A stretch of 64,000 bases of DNA from Panax quinquefolius (Eukaryota; Streptophyta; Magnoliopsida; Apiales; Araliaceae). Below the pieces are notes generated by a model, which saw only the letters and a program-made list of their open reading frames with translations, had not been told where the DNA came from and searched no databases. Below are positions 23,337 through 35,720 of this stretch, one piece after another; within the stretch, counting starts at the first letter, position 1; every line of letters starts with the position of its first letter. The stretch covers positions 127,110,795 through 127,174,794 of the forward strand of contig CM035168.1 in NCBI GenBank assembly GCA_020205615.1, written 5' to 3'. Position numbers and translations under genes: made by a program.

Positions 23337-23976
23337 TGAAATTTCGCCCTTGAAATTTACGTACGTACCTGGTATACCGAAGAGATGAGGATACCTTGAC
23401 TTCATTTCAGATTCTAACTCTTGAGGTATAACCTTTGAGTGTTGAATACGATCCTTCTTATCCAAGATTTTAACGCGTATCTTATTATACGTTAAATCTT
23501 CTGCTATATCGTCCGGTTCTAAATCAATAATGTGGTTCGGGTCGTCCACATATTTATGGAACATCGGTACGTGATAAACGTTATGAACACGCAACATATT
23601 TGGCAATAAAATGAGTCTATAGGCCACAGTCAAGGATTTCAAATGGGCCAATAAAATTGAGGGTTGAGATAACGACTTCATGAACCTTCTTCTTCACATT
23701 CCTCAGCTCCAGGTGTGTAGTTTGAGCGGCTTTAAGTTTATCGATTAAAGTCGGTTCTACTCGTATATTCGCCATCATCACATGGGTCCCTGGAGTCTTT
23801 AACTCTATCTTCATCCTTTGTAAGTTATACGAAATGGGCCTTTGCGTTGACAATATCGCACTCGTACCCGCATATGATCTTCTACTCAACACGTCAGCTA
23901 CCACGTTCGCTTTCCCACGATGGTATTGAATGGTATGATCATAATCCTCAACAACTCGAGCCAACGTCTTTGGCAC
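23337..23976 (-). pseudogene. Integrase ends and chromodomain tail (minus-strand B)
   Basis: Two open stretches on the minus strand. 23976-23617 reads [33 protein letters not shown] and MMANIRVEPTLIDK, then jumps to LNFIGPFEIL, so the whole integrase catalytic core is deleted. 23681-23334 carries YRLILLPNMLRVHNVYHV, PNHIIDLEPDDIAEDLTYN and YPHLFGIPGTY, the GPY/F downstream part and chromodomain tail. The central VKVLWRNH block is missing in this copy. Confidence 0.82.
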
Positions 23977-24330
23977 ATTATACGTTCGTTTTGGTTGAAG
24001 AAATATTTAAGGGTTGAAGAAATGGGTTTTATACTAGGGTCAATATAAAATTCGATTTCACGCTACGGAGTAGCTAAGAAGTCTTCAAGAATACGCCAGG
24101 AAATTTATTAACAATAGAAATATCATTCAAAACTGTGACTCTCATTCAAGACTTGGATAACACATGTAATGAAGGTTTCTCCTAACAGAATTTCAACCAA
24201 TAAGTCAAAGTCTAACTTCTTCGGAGTCAAATTTAAACGTTAAACGCAAGCAAGAGAAATAAAAGAATAGGTAGAACTGATATCGAATAAGGTATAGACT
24301 TCGCAAGCGTTTATGATTTACTTATCCGTG
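23977..24330 (-). pseudogene. Protease and RT scraps (minus-strand B)
   Basis: On the minus strand, protease sequence near 24330-24150 (VYTLFDISSTYSF, then FDFDLLVEILLGETFIT-like) is followed by an early RT-linker fragment (24110-24020, the EIEFYIDPSIKPI-like block). This joins directly to the KYFF block of RNase H at about 24000. The whole RT is deleted. The Asp-Ser-Gly site reads Asp-Ile-Ser-Ser-Thr here, so the catalytic motif is changed or misread. Confidence 0.7.
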
Positions 24331-24339
24331 ATCACCTCG

Positions 24340-24972
24340 TTCGGATTCCTCGCTTTTTGGGAGGTTACGACAAACGCCTCCCTTGAACTCTACGGTTTTG
24401 TCTTTATCTGGGACACCCTTTGATGCCTCCATCCCAATTTGGACTTGACTTTGGTGCACGACAAAATCCAATTTAGGTGGCCTTCTTTTCCACAATTATA
24501 ACATGTTTTTTGGGTGATCGATGCGGTTTGGACTTACGTGTCCTTCCCTCCATATTTGTAACATACGATAACCGATCGTTCTCCTTCCTTTGAAACGAAA
24601 AGTCTTTGATCTGCTTTGTCTTTCAATCATTATTGAACCTTCTCTTCTTGAAATTTCCACTTATTATCTTGGTCATGATTACCACCAAGTGGTTACCATT
24701 CTTAGCATGATAATTTTCCCATGATGGTTATCATTGTTAGATGGTAGCCACCGGTATGATGATTATTATCGTGTTGTTGGTCGTTACCTTTTGGTTGTCT
24801 TGACTCATTCCGGCCCAATAATCGAGCCCCATTCACAACATCTGAATATAAACAAAGTTTGTGAGAAATGAGGTATTGACGTATATCGGGTTTCAAACCT
24901 CTTAGAAATAATCGCGTCATTCGCTCCATTGCTTACCTCAACATTCTCGGATGTCATTTTCAAACACTGCCA
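24340..24972 (-). pseudogene. gag remnant with two zinc knuckles (minus-strand B)
   Basis: The start is degraded: GTG near 24972 where other copies have ATG, with ATG at 24957 in another frame. About 60 codons of the Gag core are deleted between 24930 and 24935, where the amino end joins ERMTRLFLRGLKPDIRQYL. The open part 24929-24702 includes SDVVNGARLLGRNESRQPK and an Asn/His-rich linker. Two knuckles lie at about 24575-24470; the second reads CYNCGKEGHLN. Confidence 0.78.
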
Positions 24973-25130
24973 CAAAACAAGAGTTAGTTAACATATCACA
25001 TGTTATCCCTATACTCTTACCGACCAATTAAATACCAAATAAACTTAGGTAGGTCATACTAGCGAAGGAATTCTCCGTCTCTCCCCTCCTAGTTCTTGTC
25101 TCATATCCCAGCCAGGGATCATATCCCTAA

Positions 25131-25142
25131 GCTTTGATACCA
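25131..25142 (-). other. Primer-binding site (minus-strand B)
   Basis: On the minus strand TGGTATCAAAGC, one mismatch from the plant initiator tRNA-Met site TGGTATCAGAGC, two bases from the 5' LTR end at 25145. Confidence 0.87.
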
Positions 25143-25144
25143 AC

Positions 25145-27484
25145 TGTGACGCCCCCAAAATAGGTATACATCACCCATCTTGGGTCGCCAGATACAAGGT
25201 ACAAAATACAAATAAAAACTTAATTTTACAACTGTCGTATAAAATACGACAAAACATAACTGAGAGTTTAAACATGAATATTGCCTTCTAGACAATATCC
25301 ACTCTCAAATAGAGTCCTCATTACATTTATTATCACACTATTTTACAGAATAGTGAGGACTACTAATACACCATCTCAGGCCATCACTCCGTTCCCCGAC
25401 TAGTCTCGGTTACGTTCTCATTTCCTTAAGAGAACAGTGAAAGAAAGGGTGAGCTCAACTAGCCCAGTAAGAAATATTATGACTAAGATAATACAGAATA
25501 AATTATCATTAGTCTTCAACAATGTTAAATTGATAAAATACAATAGACATCAAGTTTAACTGCAGCGGAACAAGCAATCTATTAGAAAAGTCAAGTAGAG
25601 AATAAAACCTACTATCTTCTATGATTTAAAAATGTTTTCATCAATTTTTATCGCTGAGACTCAGCTTAATAAATAAACCACATCATCGAATCATCCCTGC
25701 ACTACGGGCCAAGGATATTCATTAAATCATCAATGGTCATGACTATACCGAATAATCCCTAGTCATAATCATACCAAGTCCATCTCTGCACGTAAGATAA
25801 GTTAGTAAACTCATAGATCTAACTCTAGGACTTAACCACACTCAAAAATTCGAAATATAATTGGAGATATGGTCAATTGAATTTTATGTTCCATTTTCAC
25901 CAAAATATGATTTTCAACTCTTTGTGATTTCAAAGAAACTTTCACGTTTTCTCATAATAACCAACAGAACTCATCATAACACTTACTAATACTTCATATA
26001 CCCATGATTTTCATCTGTCCAATGCTTTTATTATGACTCTCATCATAATCAATGTAAACATATCATTTCCACAATTTAATAAGGAATGAATACAAAGGAT
26101 CATTCACCATGCATGTGGTAATCCACACAGGCAGGTTATTCCAATAGAATAATAAAGATAGAAAAACAGAAAGATTCACCATGCGTGCGATAGGATCGCA
26201 TGCATGTGTTATTCCCAAATGAATAATAAATAATGGAACCGGTCCGGCAGAACGCACGCAGCGGGATATTCCAATGAATAATAAAGAATGGAATAACAAC
26301 AGAAATCACCGTAAATGCGATAGACAAAGACAAACATGTTATTCCAACGAATAATAAATAATAGAACCAGTCCCGCCAGAACGTAGGCGGGATATTCCGG
26401 CGATGAATAATAAAGAATGGAATAACAATGAGAGAAAGCACCATACATGCGATAGATCCATGACGAGATAAGTTATTCCAATGAATAATAAATAATGGAA
26501 CTGGTCCCAGAACAGAACGCAGATGATGGATATTCGGCGAATAATAAAGAACGGAATAATAGAAGAATTTCACCATGTATGCAGATTGCAGATAAACAAA
26601 AGTTATTCCAACAGTAATAACAAAGAATGGAATAATAGAAGAATTTCACCATGTATGCAGACTTTGTGATAAACAAAGTTATTCCAACATAATAATAAAG
26701 AATGGAATAACAACTCTTACGAGTATTGAAAGAAATAATTCTCTTCATGAATACGAAAGAATAATATCCCTTACCTCAAAAGAAGACTGGATATTGGAAT
26801 AGTGAGGTGGCAGACTTCTCTTCTTCTTTTTCTCTATAATTTCTCTCTATAATAATGGCTCTAAAGCTTTAGTGAATTGGTGAGAAATGAAGGAAGAATA
26901 AGCTTCTATTTATAGGAAAATATAGTTTCGATAATTGCACGTTTTGGGACTCGAAATATTACAGTACAATACCTCCATCTTTTCTTTCATTTTAATTCAC
27001 CATCCAAGTATTATCAAACTTGCACCACCTCCCTAATAGTAAATCATGTGAATCAATAGTAAATCATGTGACTCAATAGTTCTAAACATGTGAAAAAATT
27101 AATTACAAAGATAGTACTCTCCATCTATACCTCCATTTTTAACTTAGTCATGCAAGATCATCAATCTTGCACCAACTCCCCTAATAGTAAGTGAATGTGA
27201 CTCAATAATAACTCGTGAATAAGAACTCATGAATAAGTAACTCGTGAATAGTAGATCTCAACACCGAAAAAAGCCCCCAATACTCGATTGAACAATATAA
27301 TCTCCAGACATCAATTATTATTGAAATAAATGTCAATTTTTACTAACACTAATAATTTCCACACAATGGAACTATCAATTTCATCTTTAATCAATACGAG
27401 CTTATTCATCATCAATATTATAACTCACAATATTTAACAACCAGGTCGTTCCCAGGAAAGAGGGAGTTTTCCAATAAGTATTTC
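25145..27484 (-). repeat. 5' LTR of minus-strand B, leader and part of U3
   Basis: The R-U5 leader and lower U3 of the 5' LTR, with TATA box 26914-26907, hairpin array 26710-26120 and GTAGTG repeats near 25700. It contains an extra about 300 bp (25810-26130) not found in the B1 LTR at 17721 but shared with 11113-11217 plus 13640-13880. The rest of this LTR is at 30152-30748. Confidence 0.82.
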
Positions 27485-30151
27485 TGTAAGACCCCGAAAT
27501 TTTTTTAAATAAAAAGGAATTTCCTTTATTTATTATTTTGAAATAGTAAGGGTTGATTTGATTAATGTGGATAGTTAAGGGTTAAATACGCAAATATTTC
27601 AAAATAAGCAAGTGGTTATAAAATATTCATTGTTGTCGGAGAATATTCGTTTGGTCGTGGAATATTAAATCTTGTCGGGAATATTCGTACGACTGACGCA
27701 GACCCATGTGTGGGCCCCATAACGGAAAGTTTAATCGGATGAGAAAACGACAAATATAAGTTGTTTAAAAATAACTACAGAATAATTATTACCGTTAAGA
27801 CCGTTGGAATACCCTATGGTTAAAAATATGTCGCGTGGTCGCATAAAGAATTACCAGATTACGCATTAAGATTGTTGAATTATTGATCCTTACGTAAAGA
27901 AGACACTACTCAATAATTGTTACGTGAGTTATCGTTTAATAGTTTATTTTATTAATTCAATAATTCTTTGCGTTGGTATTTTATATTATTCTTTGCTTCA
28001 ATAATTGTCACGCACAAGATTTCCCATTATCGGATCAATAATTCATATTATTTGAATAATATTATTAGATAACATTATTGGCAATGTCTAGAAAGTTCGC
28101 TCTAAGGAGAGGTTTGGTCACCTAATTGCGGCGCCAAGAAGGAGAGATCCTTATTGAAAGCCCCTCTTCTCCGAGGAACGACTGGTTCGTCATTATAAAT
28201 GTGATTCGTAATATTATTTGTGAATAATTAATTATTGATTCATATGATAAGGAAATATTTATTTTATATGAATATAAATGATGGATTTATTTATGTGGTT
28301 ATTAATGAAGGAATTAATCTTTGAGATGTTTTATTTGTATTTTGTCGGATTGGAGGTATTAAAAGATCAAATCAATTGTATTATGACTTTATTGTGTGAG
28401 TTATAATATTTAATCAAACCGTTGGATCGTTGTAATTTTTGGATATGTTATACATATATAAGTTGAGTATATGTCCACAAATTTTGAACAATTAAAAATG
28501 AGCGTATAATTTATTATGAATTTTAAGAGGTGGTGATTCGTAAATTAGGTTATAAATGATTTTGGTGGAAAATTCTAGAATTGGTGGGCCCCCACTTGTG
28601 GTTGGTGAAAAATGTGCTGAATTTTATTTCAAATGTGGTGGGTGGCAATAGTAGCGAGGTAAAGCCATCGTGCAAGCAGTCAAGTCCGCCTTCTACGGCT
28701 AACATTTTCCTATAAATAGAGGGCTAAGTTAGAATTGAAAATCACACCGTAAACAAAGTTTCTCTCTTTCTCTCTATATTATTGAGCGTATTTTGTGAGT
28801 ATTTAGATACTTTGAGAGTTGCTATTCAAAGACAAGTTTCATTCAAAGATCACTCCCGACCTTTCCTTCCGGGAAGGGCATCGATTCTTTCGAGGTAAGG
28901 GATATTATTTTTTCGTAATGATATTATTTCTTCAATATCATTATCAAACGTTGATCTCAAGTTTTTATCAAATTTGGAACTTTTTCATGTCGGGTTACTA
29001 TTCACGAGTTACTATTCACGAAGTTACTATTCACGAGTTACTATTCACGAAAGTAGTACTATTCATGAAGCGTGAAGATGTTTTTGTGGAATTTCTATCT
29101 TTTGGTGTCGGTTATTATTCACGATCTGACCTTTATTCACGATATCTGACTATTATTCATCGAAAAAATAAAATTTCTTCTTTTTCGTCAAAATATCTAA
29201 TTCGGATACTAGCTACGATTGTATCCATGTTTTGATCATTCTTGAATTTTACACCACTATGATTATTTTGAGGTATTTTGAACATGGATAAAACAAAGTA
29301 TTGAATCCTTAATCCTTAATCCTTGTCATTTTGTTTTTCCTTTGGATTCGTTTCTTTAAAATATTTTCATCATCCTCGATCTTAAATGATGATATTATTG
29401 AATATCTTTGGCTGTAGTGCAAAGATGAATGATTTATGAAGAATATCTTTGGCACATGTAGTGCAAAGATTAGTGTGTTAAATGAACATATCGATCGATG
29501 AATATCTTTGGCCTTTAGTGCAAAGATGAGCAGTGTTGAGATGAACATGACCGATTGATGAATATCTTTGGCTTTAGTGCAAAGATGAATATTTGATTTG
29601 AGATGAATAGTGATTGATGTTCTGAGGATAAAATATTGATGATGGATTTATTAAATTCATAGATTATAGTAGATTTCATTCTCTACGTAACTCTTACATG
29701 AATTATTATTTCACGCTAATATTGATCTCGAAACTTGTTGTTCATTGTATTCTATCGATTTTTCTCTGTTGGAGACTAACGATAATTTGTTGTATATTAT
29801 CTTAGTCATAGTATTCTTCTTCGGGCTAGTTGAGCTCACCTTTTCCTTGTTGTTCCATTTTTCTTCTCGGGAGGCGAGAATGTAGCGAGTCTTAGTCGGG
29901 GTATGGAATGAAGGTTACAGAGAGAGTTGTTTAGTAGTCCTCACCATTTTGTAAAATAATGTATCAATAATTATGATGGGGATTTATTTGCGTGTGGATA
30001 TTGTCTGTAGAAGACAATATTATATTTAAACTCACAGTATATATTGTCGTATTTCACACGACATTTTGTATTATGAAGTTGTAGTTTGCTTTGTACCATG
30101 TATTTGGCACTCAGAATGGGTGTCAGTGTATACCTATTTTGGGGCGCCACA
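27485..30151 (+). mobile_element. Solo LTR, family A2, with target duplication ATTTC
   Basis: Starts TGTAAGACCCCG, ends GGGGCGCCACA, 2,667 bp, flanked by ATTTC at 27480-27484 and 30152-30156. TATA box 28711-28718; a TATTCACGAGTTAC tandem run at 28993-29050; hairpin repeats about 29400-29585. It shares both ends with A1 LTRs, but the U3 between about 28200 and 28700 is unrelated to A1, so I call it subfamily A2. E4 has the same type. Confidence 0.94.
28993..29050 (+). repeat. TATTCACGAGTTAC tandem run
   Basis: Four near-identical 16-17 bp units of GTTACTATTCACGA, then a degenerate one, just downstream of the LTR transcription start. Related runs are at 5155-5350, 21125-21170, 52722-52790 and 59040-59110. 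Confidence 0.75.
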
Positions 30152-30748
30152 ATTTCTCCTTATTCATGCCGCAATTAGGTGACCAAACCTCTCTTGTAAC
30201 TTCTAGACATTGTAAATATTACAATTTAATAATATGAATAACTTTTATCGTCTCAATTATTGATTTAATAATATATCATATAACGCAGAAGATACTGTGA
30301 CAATAATCGAATCAATAATATGAGAGATATGATGTAGTAATTATTGTAGTAATAATTAAGTATAACTGAGTGACTTATCACATAAGCATCAATAACCAAT
30401 ACCGTGTGCTACTATGCAACCACGCGTATTACTATACTTTTACTACCGAGTAGTTCAACAGTTTTAACGCTAAAACTTCCGCCGTTATTTTCATAAAAAT
30501 AATTTTGTCATTTTATTACTACGACAATACTTCCATTGTGGGTTCACCAATGACTGTGCCGTCGTACAGATATTCTCCGACAAAAAGAATATTCCACGAC
30601 CAATCGAATATTATACAACAACTTGCATACTTTGCAAAATTTATAAATATTACCCACAACTATAACATTATATCAAATCCACACCATAGTATTAAAAAAA
30701 ATATTTTGAGAAATTTAAATCTTTATTCATAAAATTTGGGGTCACACA
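30152..30748 (-). repeat. 5' LTR of minus-strand B, outer U3
   Basis: Remaining U3 of the B LTR beyond the nested insertion. Its start, on the minus strand, is TGTGTGACCCC at 30748 (variant of TGTGAGACCCC). Together the two pieces give a LTR of about 2.94 kb. Confidence 0.82.
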
Positions 30749-31177
30749 ACGAGCCAAATAGGACTTTCACCAAAAACCTTTATTTATAATATTAAAGGTC
30801 ATGATTATACCGATACACAATTTCTGATCATAATCATATCAATCAACAGTTCATCTTTGCACTACGGGCCAAAAATGACTTTCACTACAATATAAGCACG
30901 AGGATGATGACAATGATATAAAGAATGAATCAAGTGAGATTAATGACAAATATTAAAGATTTATAATTCAATTTATCCAAAGTTAATAATATGCAAATTG
31001 TCAACATGATAACTAATTGTGGAGTAAAATTCAAGAATGATATTCATGTATCAAAAATATTTTGGACAGAAAAAAAACCAATTTTATCGTGAATAGTACC
31101 CCGAATGAAAATATTAAAATCTAATAAGAAAGTTCATATTAATATTCCAATAAAATGATATTAGATGAAGCGCAAAC
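30749..31177 (-). repeat. LTR leader fragment, minus orientation
   Basis: About 430 bp between two retroelement ends. On the minus strand it has one TATTCACG unit, GGCCCGTAGTGCAAAGATG (about 30870-30852) and other pieces of an A/B-type leader, but matches neither family closely. Probably the residue of an older, third LTR subfamily into which the minus-strand B element inserted. Confidence 0.6.
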
Positions 31178-33779
31178 TGTGACGCCCCCAAAATAGGTAT
31201 ACATCACCCATTCTGAGTTGTCAATACATGGTACAGAAACAACTACAACTTTATTATTACAACAAAGAAACTGTGAGTTTAAATACAAATTTTATCTTCT
31301 ACAGACAATATCTATACTCAAATAAATCCTCATCACATTTATTGATACATTATTTTACAAAAATGGTGAGGACTACTAAACAACTCTCTAGAACCTTCAT
31401 TCCATACTCCCACTGCATCGCTTATATTCTCGCCTCCCCGATAAAAATGGAACAAAAAGGAAAAGGGTGAGCTCAACTAGCTCAAGAAAGAATATTATGA
31501 CTAAGATAATATACAACAAATTATCGTTAGTCTTCAACAGGAAAAATCTAATGTAATACAATAGACAACAAATTTTAAATCAATATTCATATGAAATAAT
31601 AATTCATTAGAAGAGTTAAGTAGAGAATGCAAACTACTATCTTCCATGTATGAATTTAAAAGTTCATCGCTCATCTTTTATCCTCGTAACATCAATCAAT
31701 ATATATCCGAATCACATATTCATCTTTGCACTACGTGCCAAAGATATTCATCGATTAGTCATGTTCATCTAAACACTGCTCATCTTTGCACTACACAGCC
31801 AAAGATATTCTTCGAAATCATTCATCTTTGCACTACAAGCCAAAGATATTCCATAATATCATCATTTAAGATCAAGATGATGAAAATATTTTTAAAGAAA
31901 CGAATCCAAAGGAAACAAAATGACAAGGATTAAGGATTAAGGATTCAGATTTTTGTTTTATTCACGCCCAAAAATACCTCAAAAATAATCGCAAATGGTG
32001 TAAAATTCAAGAATGAACAAAACATGGATACAATCAAAGCTAGTATCCGTAATAGATATTTTGGATTAAAAGAAAAATTTTCATTTTTCGATGAATAAGG
32101 TCAGATTCGTGAATAAGTGTCGATACGTGAATAAGGTCAGAGATACGTGAATAAGAACTCTGACACCAAAAGTTCCAAATTTGATAAAAACTTCAGATCA
32201 ATATTTCAACATAATGATATTAAAGAAATAATATCATTATTAAAAAAAATAATATCCCTTACCGAAAAGATCAAGATTTAAATTTAAACACCTGATATAA
32301 AGCTATGACTTGAACTTGCATCGAATAGCAATACTCAAATTATACTCAAAATACTCACAAGAATACGCCGATAATATAGAGAGAGAAAACTTCGATTTCG
32401 GTGTGATTTTCAATTCTAACCCAAAGACCCTATTTATAGAAATCGCTAGAACACCAAAAGTTAGTAAAATTTAATATAATATTAATATATTATATATAAA
32501 TTCCTACGCACACAATCTATGATCTGAATTCAGCCATGCTTGACAACAAATAAGTCTACCAAACAAATCAAAAACGTTTTTATTATTTAAAATAATTAAA
32601 ACTTCCAAAAATCAATTATTCAGGAATTTCAGAACATCAATAATTCATAATAAATAGCCCTTTTATCAGAAAATTCGAATCTCACGAGTTTTTATAGGAA
32701 ATTAAATTCTCTACAACTTTACAGAAGAAAGTTTTTCCAAATTCCAAACAGAAATTGACCGAAATACACAAACGGACGATTTTACAGGCTATAATCAAAT
32801 TTCAGCCAATAAATGGGGTCCACCGACATGTTTAACATGTTTTAAATATTTATTGCAACAAAAATACTCTTCCTCCTCGTATACTCATATATCCCACATT
32901 CATTGTAAAAATATCACCATTATTATATTATTAAAATATAATAATACATTATCTTATCAGAAAAAGATAAAATTTCAATTTTCAACAATTGTCACATTAA
33001 AATTTTTCTCCATCTATATCCACATAAAATCAATATTTTCCTCATCATATGAATCAATAATTAATTATTCACAAATAATATTATGTAATCACAATATCGA
33101 CAACCTGTGCGGTTCCTGAAAGAGGGCTTTCCAATAAGAATTTCTCCTCATCTGGTAGCAAGCAATTAGGTGACCAAACCTCTCCTTAGATGTAACTTTC
33201 TAGACATTGTCAATAATGTTATCTAATAATATTATTCAGATAATATGAATTATTGCTTCGATAATGAAAAATATTGTGTAATGACAATTATCAAACAACA
33301 AAGAATATAAAATATCAACGCAAAGAATTATTTAATCAATAAAATAAAATATCGAATAAAGAATTATCGTAACCATTATCGAGTAAGTGCCTTCACGTAA
33401 GAATCAATAATTGGTGCAATACCGTAAAGCTTCCGTGTTTTAACCACAATAGAGTATTTTAACAAAGATAATCTGTGAATAACTACGCCAAGTTATTTTT
33501 AACCAACTTATATTCATCGTTTTCTTCATCCAATCGCTCGTTATGGGGCCCACACATGGTCGCTACCGTCGCATTTAATATTCCCGACAAAGGTCTTAAT
33601 ATTCCACGCACCAAACTAATATTCCCTAACAACAATGAATATTTTATAACCACTGCTTATTTTGAAATATTTCATGTATTTTACCCCTAACTATCCACAT
33701 TAATCACATCAACCCTTACTATTTCAAAATAATAAATAGAGAAAATTAAATTTCATTAATAATAAGTTGGGGTCTTACA
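31178..33779 (-). repeat. 3' LTR of E3 (family A1)
   Basis: 2,602 bp on the minus strand from TGTAAGACCCC (33779) to GGGGGCGTCACA (31178). TATA box 32438-32431. Hairpin repeats 31850-31720. Confidence 0.9.
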
Positions 33780-33795
33780 ACCTCCCTCCTTATGA
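33780..33795 (-). other. Polypurine tract (E3)
   Basis: On the minus strand TCATAAGGAGGGAGGT directly before the 3' LTR. The TAA within it is the polyprotein stop, as in the other copies. Confidence 0.85.
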
Positions 33796-35400
33796 AATTT
33801 CGTCCTCTAAATCGACGACGTATCTGGTGTGTTTCAAAAAGGTGAGGATACCTCGCTTTCATTTCCGCTTTCCAATTCCGTGTCATTTCCTTTATAGCAT
33901 GATTCCTTCACAAAACTTTAACTTGTGGTATGACCTTTGCGCTGTAGGACATGCTCCTTCCTATCCAAGATCTTGACGGGTACCTCCTCACACGTTAAGT
34001 CTTTGGCTATTTCGTCCTGGGTTTCTAATTTATAACGTGGTTCGGTCTTTCACATATTTTTTAAGTATGTATATGTGAAACACATTATGAACACGAGACA
34101 TACTTGAGGTAACGCAAGTCTATAGGCTACATTTCCTACTCTGGTCAAGAATTTGAAATGGACCAATAAATCGTGGATCGAGCTTTTCTCTCTTCCCAAA
34201 TCTTGTAACTCCCTTTCATGGAGCAACTCGCAACAATACATGATCCCCTACACTAAATTCCACGCCCTTTCGATGAAGATCCGCATAACTCTTTTGTCGA
34301 TCTTGTGCCGCTTTGTATACGTTGTCGAATCATTTGAATCTTTTCAGTAGTCATACGCATCTTAACTCGGGTCCCAACAACAATGTTGCTTCACCCACCT
34401 CATCCCAATATATTGGAGAACGACATTTTCGGCCCATATAATGCTTGAATGGAGCCACACCTATACTTGCTCGATAATCTGTTGTTGTTGTAGGAGAATT
34501 CCACCAATGGTAAATACTTATCCCAATCGCCCTTGAAGTCAGGACACGAGTCTTAATAAATCTTCAAGAGTTTGAATAGTCCTCTCGATTGTTCGTCTGC
34601 TTTGGGGATGGTATGTCAACTAAATCGCAAATCCTGCGCCCATAGCTTTTTTGCAAGCTAACCCAAAATCTTGAAGTAAATCTTGGGTCACGATCCAAAC
34701 TATGGATATGTGCATGCCATGCAACCTCACAATTTCATTCACGCATATACTAGCAAGACGCTCATGGGAATAAGTCTCCAGACGGCAAGAAATGAGCAGA
34801 CTTGGTTAATCTATCAACAATAACCCAAATAGCATTGATGCCTTGAGAAACCGTAGGAAGACCCGTAATGAAATCCATGGTAATGTGTTCCCACTTCCAT
34901 TTTCGAATCTCAAGTGGTTGCAACGGACCTTTAGGTACTAGATGCTCCGCTTTTACACGCTGGCAAGTTAAACACATCGAGATAAACTTTGCAATCTCTC
35001 TCTTCATATTGTTCCACCAAAATGTATGTCAAGATCACGATACATTTTAGTACTTCCGTGATGGATTGCAAATGGTGTATTGTGTGCCTCCATCATAATC
35101 TTGTACTTCAAATCGAGTCGTTAGAACACAAAGTCTAGAGTGGACTCAAAGTATTCCTTCTTCATCAATTCTCGCCCTAATAGCTCCTTCTTGTACTTTC
35201 TTCTTCATAATGCGACATTTCAAGGTGCCTGGCTCGAGCAACCTTAACTTTTTCTATTAAAGTTGGCTTTACGCAGATACTTGACATCATCGCACTCGCT
35301 CGTTCAAGATATGATCTTCTACTCAACGCGTCACCTACCACGCTCGCTTTTCCAGATGGTATTGAATAGTGTGGTCGTAGTCTTTCAATAGCTCGAGCCA
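33796..35400 (-). pseudogene. Integrase and chromodomain tail (E3)
   Basis: On the minus strand: block before integrase 35401-35177 (ALSRRSY, then KPTLIEKVK); zinc domain near 35110-34960 (last half FISMCLTCQRVKAEH); catalytic core start HITMDFITGLPTVSQGINAI and VDRLTKSAHFLP within the open stretch 35007-34762; second Asp region about 34700; TIQTLEDLLRTRV about 34590-34555; GRKCRSPIYWDEVGEATLL about 34440-34395; GPY/F and YRLALP about 34170-34100; chromodomain-like tail 34000-33796. All parts of a DDE integrase are present, but in at least five frames. Confidence 0.83.
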
Positions 35401-35720
35401 ACGTCGCTCACCAAGATGTTGAGTTCTTTTGAGTGAAGAAATATTTAAGGCTTTTATGGTCCGAATATATCTCCACTTTCTCCCCATATAGATAGTGCCT
35501 CCATATCTTTAGCGCTGAAAACGATCGGGCCGCTAACTCTAGATCATGAGTAGGATAATTCCTCTCATACTCTTTTAAGTTGTCGCGAGGCATAGGCTAT
35601 GACTTTCCCACGCTGCATGAGAACACATCCTAACCCTTTTGCTCAAGCATCATCAGAGATAACAAATCCATCCGAACCGGATGGTATTGTTGTAACAAAA
35701 TAAATAAGTCTCCTCCTAAG
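35401..35720 (-). pseudogene. RNase H (E3)
   Basis: Minus-strand open stretch 35593-35408: [36 protein letters not shown], then [10 protein letters not shown]. The Asp of [10 protein letters not shown] is a conserved RNase H residue. The part toward RT (35720-35600, with the ASGKGLGCVLM-like block) is frameshifted. Confidence 0.84.

Larger units (their letters stand above)
22118..30748 (-). mobile_element. Minus-strand family B element, strongly deleted, with nested solo LTR
   Basis: On the minus strand: 5' LTR 30748-25145 (interrupted by a solo A2 LTR at 27485-30151), primer site 25142-25131, internal remnants 24972-23337, polypurine tract 23336-23323, 3' LTR 23322-22118 (truncated). The internal region is only 1.8 kb; most of pol is gone. 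It lies tail to tail with the plus-strand B element that ends at 20591. Confidence 0.86.

Noticed and set aside
26136..26748. Overlapping minus-strand open frames of 79-146 codons rich in Tyr, Ile and Phe
   Set aside because: They lie in the TTATTCCA/TTATTATT hairpin array of a family B LTR. The apparent protein repeats are the DNA repeat read in frame. The same frames recur in other B LTRs.
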